Origin: Panacagrimonas sp965216805
GTDB lineage: Bacteria > Pseudomonadota > Gammaproteobacteria > Nevskiales > Nevskiaceae
Direction: 5' to 3'
DNA length: 64,000 bases
Assembly (NCBI RefSeq): GCF_965216805.1
Contig: NZ_CBDCGN010000003.1
Coordinates: forward strand, 496,001 to 560,000
The notes below the pieces were generated by a model that was given only the letters and a program-made list of their open reading frames with translations, was not told the origin of the DNA and searched no databases. Below are positions 58,505 through 64,000 of the stretch, piece after piece. Position 1 is the stretch's first letter, and every line of letters starts with the position of its first letter. Position numbers and translations under genes: made by a program.

Positions 58505-59680
58505 ATGGCCACTTCCAGCGCTTCCTGCACGGTTCGCAACGATGGCTTGGACGCACTGCGCGGACTGCTGCTGGTGCTGATGACGGTCACCCACATGCCC
58601 ACCGCGTTCAGCGCCTGGATGGGGCAACCGTTCGGGTACGTGTCCGCCGCCGAGGGTTTTGTGATGCTGTCGGCGTTCCTGGCCGGCCAGGTGTATCTGC
58701 GCCGCGGCCTCGGTCAGGGCGTGCCGGCCATGCGCCGTGCGCTATGGTCGCGGGCAGCCAAGGTCTACCGCCATCACCTGGCGCTGCTGGCGTTCGGCGC
58801 TTCCGTCATCCTGGCCATCGGGGTGGCGCAGCAGCAGGGTGCCATCACCTCGATGTTCACGTTCTACATGAAAGAGCCGCTGGTCGCGGCGAGCGCCGCG
58901 CTGCTGCTGATCTACCAGCCCGCGCTGTTCGACATCCTGCCGATGTACGTGATGTTTCTGCTGCTCACGCCGTTCGTGCTGCAGCACGCCATGCGGCGCG
59001 GCTGGACGCTGCCGTTGGCGGCCAGCTTGCTGATCTGGGTGGCGTCGTGGCTGGGCCTGCGGGTGTCGTTTCATCAGGGCCTGATGGCGCTGACCGGCTG
59101 GAACCTGCCGCTCCATGCCACCGGCGCCTTCAATCCGTTTGCCTGGCAGTTGCTATGGATGATTGGTCTGTGGCTGGGCACTGCCCAGCTGCAGAACGCG
59201 CAGCGACTGCAGGCGCCACCGCGGGTGATTGCGCTACTGGCGGCACTGGCGCTGAGCTTTGTGGCCTGGAGGCACTTCGGTGGTTACGCGCCGTTCGGTT
59301 CCGGCGACGCCGCAGCCGACCTCAATCGCCTCGTGGCCAAGTGGAACCTGGGTCCGATGCGCCTGCTCAACCTGTTTACCCTGACCGTGCTGATCGCCGC
59401 GGCCGGGCCCTGGCTGATTCGCCACCTGCCCTTGCAGCCGCTGGTGCGGCTGGGACGTGCGTCGCTGCCGGTGTTCAGCGCACACCTGGTGTGCTGTCTT
59501 GCCGCGATGGCGGTTTTCGGCTCCGCCGCGCGCAAGGACGGCAGCCTGGGTCTGGACCTGGCATTGGTGCTCGGTAGCCTGACGGTGCTGTATCTGACCG
59601 CCGCGGCCAACGCCTGGCACCGCTCGCGGCCGGTGACGGTGACCGCGCCAGCGGCGACACCCGCACCGATTGGCGGCTGA
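58505..59680 (+). CDS. opgC: OpgC family membrane acyltransferase
   Basis: The protein has 391 residues and about ten membrane helices. The OpgC start reads RNDGLDALRGLLLVLMTVTHMP, AAEGFVMLSAFLAGQVYLRRG and YRHHLALL, then MYVMFLLLTPFVLQ. In E. coli OpgC adds succinyl groups to osmoregulated periplasmic glucans. The glucan synthesis genes opgG and opgH are not in this window. The convergent SGNH hydrolase gene next door could be another acyl-ester-handling enzyme, but this is speculative. Stop at 59680; the SGNH gene ends at 59688 on the other strand. Confidence 0.88.
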   Translation: MATSSASCTVRNDGLDALRGLLLVLMTVTHMPTAFSAWMGQPFGYVSAAEGFVMLSAFLAGQVYLRRGLGQGVPAMRRALWSRAAKVYRHHLALLAFGASVILAIGVAQQQGAITSMFTFYMKEPLVAASAALLLIYQPALFDILPMYVMFLLLTPFVLQHAMRRGWTLPLAASLLIWVASWLGLRVSFHQGLMALTGWNLPLHATGAFNPFAWQLLWMIGLWLGTAQLQNAQRLQAPPRVIALLAALALSFVAWRHFGGYAPFGSGDAAADLNRLVAKWNLGPMRLLNLFTLTVLIAAAGPWLIRHLPLQPLVRLGRASLPVFSAHLVCCLAAMAVFGSAARKDGSLGLDLALVLGSLTVLYLTAAANAWHRSRPVTVTAPAATPAPIGG

Positions 59681-59687
59681 TGCCGGC

Positions 59688-60500
59688 TCAGCGCTTGGCG
59701 CTGGCCCTGTCGCTCTTGCCGGATCCGCGATTCGCTGTTTCGCTGGAGTCGGCGTCCTTGAGCATGGACGGCTTTTCTTCGATCAGCAGCACCGGCGAGA
59801 TCAGCGAATACCACAGCGCGTAGCCGTCCGAATTCAGGTGCAACGCATCGCCGCGGAACAGCTCCCCGCGCGGTTGTCCATCGTCGCCGAGCATGGGCGT
59901 GAACACGTCAACGTATTGCATGTTGCGCCGATTCTCCGCGTAGTCCCGGATCAGCGTGTTGCTTTGGCGCACGCGGTCCAGCAGGTCGGCGCGCGCCGGG
60001 CTCGGCTTGATGGAAACGAACACCACCTGGGTTTTCGGGAGGCGCTTGTGGATGCGCTCGGACAGCGCTTTGAAGTCGTCGAACACCTGCTGCGGGCTGC
60101 GGCCCTCGGCCAGGTCGTTGTCGCCCGCGTACACCACCACCAGGCGCGGATCGTGCGGCAACACCAGCCGGTCGAGGTGGCGGATGCAGTCGGCCAGGGT
60201 GGATCCGCCGAAGCCGCGGTTGAGCGCCGAATAATCCTTGAAACGCCGCTCCAGGTCGTCCCACAGGCGCAGCGACGAACTGCCGACGAACACCACGCCG
60301 CCACGGCTGGGATGGGCGGCATCGGCGTTGGCAAATGCCGCCACCGCCTCGGCCCAGGGATCGGCCGTCACTACCGGACCGGGCGTGAGCACCGGCCCGG
60401 TGATCGCCGCATCGGGGTCGTCGCGAGGGCCGGTCGTGGCCTGTGCCGACAGGCTCATCATCAACACCGCCAGCATCGCGGGCGCGCGCAACAGCTTCAT
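59688..60500 (-). CDS. SGNH/GDSL-family hydrolase, exported
   Basis: The protein has 270 residues with a signal peptide (about 1-22, ending LSAQA). SGNH blocks are VFVGSSSLRLWDD (nucleophile Ser), NRGFGGSTLADC (Gly), YAGDNDLAEG (Asn) and GDALHLNSDGYALW (Asp-x-x-His). Such enzymes are lipases, esterases or carbohydrate deacylases; the form is close to TesA-like and AxeA-like family members. A charged C-terminal tail (KDADSSETANRGSGKSDRAS) is unusual and may be a linker to the surface. It is convergent with opgC. Confidence 0.87.
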   Translation of the reverse strand: MKLLRAPAMLAVLMMSLSAQATTGPRDDPDAAITGPVLTPGPVVTADPWAEAVAAFANADAAHPSRGGVVFVGSSSLRLWDDLERRFKDYSALNRGFGGSTLADCIRHLDRLVLPHDPRLVVVYAGDNDLAEGRSPQQVFDDFKALSERIHKRLPKTQVVFVSIKPSPARADLLDRVRQSNTLIRDYAENRRNMQYVDVFTPMLGDDGQPRGELFRGDALHLNSDGYALWYSLISPVLLIEEKPSMLKDADSSETANRGSGKSDRASAKR

Positions 60501-60752
60501 GGCAGGGTGGAAGAAGACCGAAGCAACGCCGACATGGAGTTAGCGGCCATGAGAATCGCCGATAGGTTTCGTGGATGTGTTGCAGTACGAGCGCAGTGTG
60601 GGGGCTACGATCGCAGAAGGTGCCCGCACCTTCGATGAACGGCGGTGTCTGGCCGTCCGGCTCAGGCGTTTTACCGGGTGCGCCCGTCGTTCGGGCGGGT
60701 GCGTCGCCGAGCGCGTCGCGGTACCATCCACACTTAAACCAAGGGAGTGTCA

Positions 60753-63413
60753 ATGACCGTAGCGCCACATGATCTCGATCCCGTCGAGACCTCCGAATGG
60801 ATCGATTCGCTCCAGACCGTGCTCGAGCGCGAAGGTCCGGAGCGCGCGCATTATCTGCTGGAAACGCTGATCGAAAAGGCGCGCCTGTCCGGGGCCTTCA
60901 TCCCGTTTTCGCCCAATACCGCCTACCTCAACACCATCCCGCCGCATCTCGAAGAGCGCTCCCCCGGCAACCACGAGCTGGAGTGGAAGATCCGCTCCTA
61001 CATTCGCTGGAACGCGCTGGCGCTGATCGTCAATGCCAACAAGGAACACGCCGGCATCGGCGGACATATCGCCAGCTTCGCCTCATCCGCGACGCTCTAC
61101 GAAGTGGGGCTCAATCATTTCTGGAAAGGCCCTGAGCACCCGCAGGGACAGGACCTGGTCTACATCCAGGGCCACGTCACGCCGGGCATCTACGCGAGGG
61201 CTTTCCTGGAGGGGCGCCTGAGCGAGCAGCAGCTCGACCGCTTCCGCATGGAGGCGCTGTCGCCGGGTCTGTCGAGCTATCCGCATCCCTGGTTGATGCC
61301 GAACTTCTGGCAGTTCGCCACTGTGAGCATGGGGCTGGGCCCGATCATGGCGATCTACCAGGCGCGGCTGATGAAGTACCTGCACAACCGCGGCATCAAG
61401 GACATGACCGGCCGCAAGGTCTGGTGCTTCTGCGGCGACGGCGAGATGGACGAGCCCGAGTCATTGGGCGCGATCGACATCGCCGAGCGCGAGAAGCTCG
61501 ACAACCTGATTTTCGTGGTCAACTGCAACCTCCAGCGACTGGACGGACCGGTGCGCGGCAACGGCAAGATCATCCAGGAACTGGAAGGCATCTTCCGCGG
61601 CTCCGGCTGGAACGTGCTCAAGGTGATCTGGGGCAGCGCCTGGGACGGGCTGCTGGCGCGCGACAAGGACGGGCACCTGTTGCGGGTGATGAACGACACC
61701 GTCGACGGCGAATACCAGAACTACAAGGCCAAGGGCGGCGCCTACACCCGCGAGAATTTCTTCGGCAAGCATGCGGAGACCGCCAAGCTGGTGTCGGCGA
61801 TGAGCGACGACGACATCGCCCAGCTCAATCGCGGCGGCCACGATCCGCACAAGGTCTACGCCGCATACGCCGCGGCGGTGAAGCACAGCGGCCACCCCAC
61901 CGTGATCCTGGCCAAGACGGTCAAGGGCTACGGCATGGGCGAGGCAGGCGAAGGGCAGAACATCACCCACCAGCAGAAAAAGGTGGGGCTGGAAGCACTG
62001 AAGAAATTCCGCAACCGCTTCAAGATTCCGGTGCCCGACGATCAGCTCGAATCGCTGCCCTTCTACCGGCCGGCGGACGATTCGCCGGAAATCCAGTATC
62101 TGAAGGAACGCCGCCAGGCGCTGGGCGGGCCGCTACCGATCCGGGTGGTGAAGAACGAACGCCTGGAAGTGCCGGCACTGGCCAGCTTCCAGCGCCTGCT
62201 CGATTCCAGCGGCGAGCGCGAGATCAGCACCACCATGGCCTTCGTGCAGTTCCTGCAGCAGTTGCTGCGCGACAAGGTGTGCGGCCCGCGCGTGGTGCCC
62301 ATCATTCCCGACGAGGGCCGCACCTTCGGCATGGAGGGCATGTTCCGCAGCCTCGGCATCTATTCCGTCGTCGGTCAGAAGTACAAGCCTGAAGATTCCG
62401 ATCAGCTCGCGTTCTACAAGGAGGACGTCAAGGGCCAGATCCTGGAAGAGGGCATCACCGAGGCGGGCGCCATGTCGAGCTGGATCGCCGCGGCGACCAG
62501 TTACGCCAATCACGGCACCGCGCTGATCCCGTTCTACACCTTCTACTCGATGTTCGGCTTCCAGCGGGTGATGGACCTGTGCTGGGCGGCCGGCGACATG
62601 CGCGCGCGCGGGTTCCTGATGGGTGCCACCGCTGGCCGCACCACCATCAACGGCGAGGGCCTGCAGCATGAGGACGGCCACAGCCATGTGATGGCCTCGC
62701 TGATTCCCAACTGCAAGGCCTATGACCCGGCGTTTGCGTATGAGCTGGCCGTGATCATCCAGCACGGCATGAAGGAGATGGTCGAGGAGCACAAGGACAA
62801 CTACTACTACCTCACCATCTACAACGAGAACCACACGCACCCGGCGATGCCCGCCGGCTGCGAGAGCGGCATCGTGCGCGGCATGTACCTGTTCAGATCG
62901 GAAGAGACGCCGGCCAAGGCGCACGTGCAGTTGCTGGGCTCCGGTTCGATCTTCCGCGAGGTGCTCGCGGCGAGCGAGATCCTCAAGGCCGACTGGGGCG
63001 TGACCAGCGACGTGTGGAGCGTGCCTAGCGTGAACGAACTCGCGCGCGACGGCCGCGAGTGCGAGCGCTGGAACCTGCTGCATCCGGACGCACCCCCGAA
63101 GAAATCCTACGTGCAGGAGTGCCTGGGCGGCATGACCGGTCCGGTGATCGCCAGTACCGACTACGTGCGCGCGTACACCGAGCAGCTGCGACCCTACGTC
63201 GGCGCGCCGTTCCATACCCTGGGTACCGACGGTTTCGGTCGCTCCGACAACCGACCCGCACTGCGCGACTTCTTTGAGGTCGACCGGCGCTGGATCGCGG
63301 TCAAGGCCCTGCGCGCGCTGGCCGACCAGAAGCTGGTTCCGGTGGAGCGCGTTTCGCAGGCGATCAAGCTGTACGGTCTGCGACCCGACCGTGCCGCGCC
63401 CTGGACCGTGTAA
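60753..63413 (+). CDS. aceE: pyruvate dehydrogenase E1 component (homodimeric)
   Basis: The protein has 886 residues, as in E. coli AceE (887). It decarboxylates pyruvate with thiamine diphosphate and passes the acetyl group to lipoyl-E2. The ThDP motif is GDGEMDEPES (about 228-237) with VVNCNLQRLDGPVRGNGKI some 25 residues on. HEDGHSHVMASLIPNCKAYDP is the transketolase-type central domain end, and LGTDGFGRSD precedes the C-terminal domain. GGGAG is six bases before the ATG at 60753. The E2 gene follows after 12 bp. Confidence 0.96.
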   Translation: MTVAPHDLDPVETSEWIDSLQTVLEREGPERAHYLLETLIEKARLSGAFIPFSPNTAYLNTIPPHLEERSPGNHELEWKIRSYIRWNALALIVNANKEHAGIGGHIASFASSATLYEVGLNHFWKGPEHPQGQDLVYIQGHVTPGIYARAFLEGRLSEQQLDRFRMEALSPGLSSYPHPWLMPNFWQFATVSMGLGPIMAIYQARLMKYLHNRGIKDMTGRKVWCFCGDGEMDEPESLGAIDIAEREKLDNLIFVVNCNLQRLDGPVRGNGKIIQELEGIFRGSGWNVLKVIWGSAWDGLLARDKDGHLLRVMNDTVDGEYQNYKAKGGAYTRENFFGKHAETAKLVSAMSDDDIAQLNRGGHDPHKVYAAYAAAVKHSGHPTVILAKTVKGYGMGEAGEGQNITHQQKKVGLEALKKFRNRFKIPVPDDQLESLPFYRPADDSPEIQYLKERRQALGGPLPIRVVKNERLEVPALASFQRLLDSSGEREISTTMAFVQFLQQLLRDKVCGPRVVPIIPDEGRTFGMEGMFRSLGIYSVVGQKYKPEDSDQLAFYKEDVKGQILEEGITEAGAMSSWIAAATSYANHGTALIPFYTFYSMFGFQRVMDLCWAAGDMRARGFLMGATAGRTTINGEGLQHEDGHSHVMASLIPNCKAYDPAFAYELAVIIQHGMKEMVEEHKDNYYYLTIYNENHTHPAMPAGCESGIVRGMYLFRSEETPAKAHVQLLGSGSIFREVLAASEILKADWGVTSDVWSVPSVNELARDGRECERWNLLHPDAPPKKSYVQECLGGMTGPVIASTDYVRAYTEQLRPYVGAPFHTLGTDGFGRSDNRPALRDFFEVDRRWIAVKALRALADQKLVPVERVSQAIKLYGLRPDRAAPWTV

Positions 63414-63425
63414 CTTACGACCATC

Positions 63426-64000
63426 ATGGGAAAGCTCATCGAAGTGCAGGTGCCGGACATCGGCGACTACCAGGACGTGCCAGTCATCGAAGTCCTGGTC
63501 AAGGACGGCGACACGGTTGAAAAAGACCAGGCGCTGATCGTGCTGGAGTCCGACAAATCGACCATGGAGGTGCCTTCGCCGGGTGCCGGCGTGGTGCGGG
63601 GCTTCAAGATCAAGACCGGCGACAAGCTGTCGCAGGGCGATCGAATCTGTCGGTTGGAGCCGGCGGCCGGCGGGACATTGGAGGGAGGCGATGGCGATGC
63701 CGCCTCCCAGACGCCAGCGCCCACGGCCCGCCCTGCTGCGGCGCCGACGGCCGACCTGTTCTCCGACGACTCCGCCGCCAAGGCCGCCGATCCCGCGCCG
63801 TCTCCGCGCTCGCCGGTACCATCGGCCCGCATCGCGGTGACGGTGCCCGACATTGGCGACTTCAAGGACGTGCCTGTCATCGAATTGCTGGTCGCCGAGG
63901 GTGACGCGGTCGAGAAGGACCAGGCCCTGCTGGTGCTGGAATCGGAAAAATCCACCATGGAGGTCCCGGCGCCTCAGGCCGGTACCGTGCGCGGGCTCAA
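63426..64000 (+). CDS. aceF: dihydrolipoyl acetyltransferase (E2), N-terminal lipoyl domains (truncated by window)
   Basis: These are 191 residues of an open frame that continues past the window. Two tandem lipoyl domains are present: IEVQVPDIGDYQDVPVIEVL with modified Lys 44 in ESDKSTMEVPSP, and VTVPDIGDFKDVPVIELL with Lys 175 in ESEKSTMEVPAP. They are joined by an Ala/Pro-rich flexible linker (about 80-135). This fits AceF, which swings acetyl from E1 to its C-terminal catalytic core; that core is not visible. A lipoyl-fused E3 (Lpd) is the alternative and would normally carry only one such domain. Confidence 0.88.
   Translation, partial: MGKLIEVQVPDIGDYQDVPVIEVLVKDGDTVEKDQALIVLESDKSTMEVPSPGAGVVRGFKIKTGDKLSQGDRICRLEPAAGGTLEGGDGDAASQTPAPTARPAAAPTADLFSDDSAAKAADPAPSPRSPVPSARIAVTVPDIGDFKDVPVIELLVAEGDAVEKDQALLVLESEKSTMEVPAPQAGTVRGL

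Overview
This is a high-GC bacterial chromosome segment, mostly housekeeping genes with a few small acquired or decaying patches. Gene content points to a gammaproteobacterium of the Xanthomonadales/Lysobacterales group. The clues are an FkbO/Hyg5/XanB2-type chorismatase (the usual UbiC substitute in that group), Coq7, a homodimeric-type pyruvate dehydrogenase E1, thiE/thiD next to hemL, TamA/TamB, and short REP-like foldbacks between genes. The assignment to order is inference from content only; no rRNA or tRNA gene was recognised.

Layout. Positions 1-5.7 kb hold the start of an MFS transporter, three glutathione S-transferases, a thiolase, a TetR regulator and an antitoxin whose toxin partner is reduced to a stub. 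From 5.8 to 11.8 kb are the chorismatase, CorA, malate dehydrogenase, an Rrf2 regulator with a striking palindromic operator and a membrane protein overlapping it, a DUF2461 protein and TtcA. From 12 to 24.3 kb are two Tat-exported lipoprotein phosphatase-like proteins, a DsbA-fold isomerase coupled to a TraB/GumN protein, another GST, the tamA-tamB outer-membrane assembly pair, SanA and Coq7. From 24.5 to 33.2 kb are a protein of unknown function, a DUF1631 protein, exopolyphosphatase, two small cytochromes c, a CAP-domain lipoprotein and a methyltransferase.

From 33.3 to 42.5 kb lies a mostly minus-strand cell-envelope and cofactor block. It contains ftsX, ftsE, ftsY, a DedA/PAP2-like/LssY fusion, hemL, thiE and thiD. 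ftsE and ftsX are separated by a repeat-bearing spacer, and a 282-bp nested-palindrome element sits before thiE. From 42.9 to 49.4 kb are a secreted propeller-like protein, a PCu(A)C copper chaperone, MtgA, a TRIC/UPF0126 channel, a LysR divergon, DinB and GNAT proteins.

From 49.5 to 51.1 kb is an acquired-looking patch with a type III restriction subunit remnant and a Fic protein preceded by 12-bp direct repeats. From 51.2 to 57.3 kb are an acyl-CoA synthetase and an fbpABC-type ferric iron importer with a candidate Fur box. From 57.4 kb to the end are a secreted hydrolase, an OpgC acyltransferase, an SGNH hydrolase, aceE and the start of a dihydrolipoyl acyltransferase with two lipoyl domains.

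Strongest leads: the Rrf2 palindrome with its unknown membrane protein; the fusion protein whose PAP2-like module has lost its catalytic residues; the nested-palindrome element; the interspersed inverted repeat family (three copies); the interrupted ftsE-ftsX pair; and the Fic gene with its repeat-bearing promoter. No CRISPR array, intact IS or prophage was seen.
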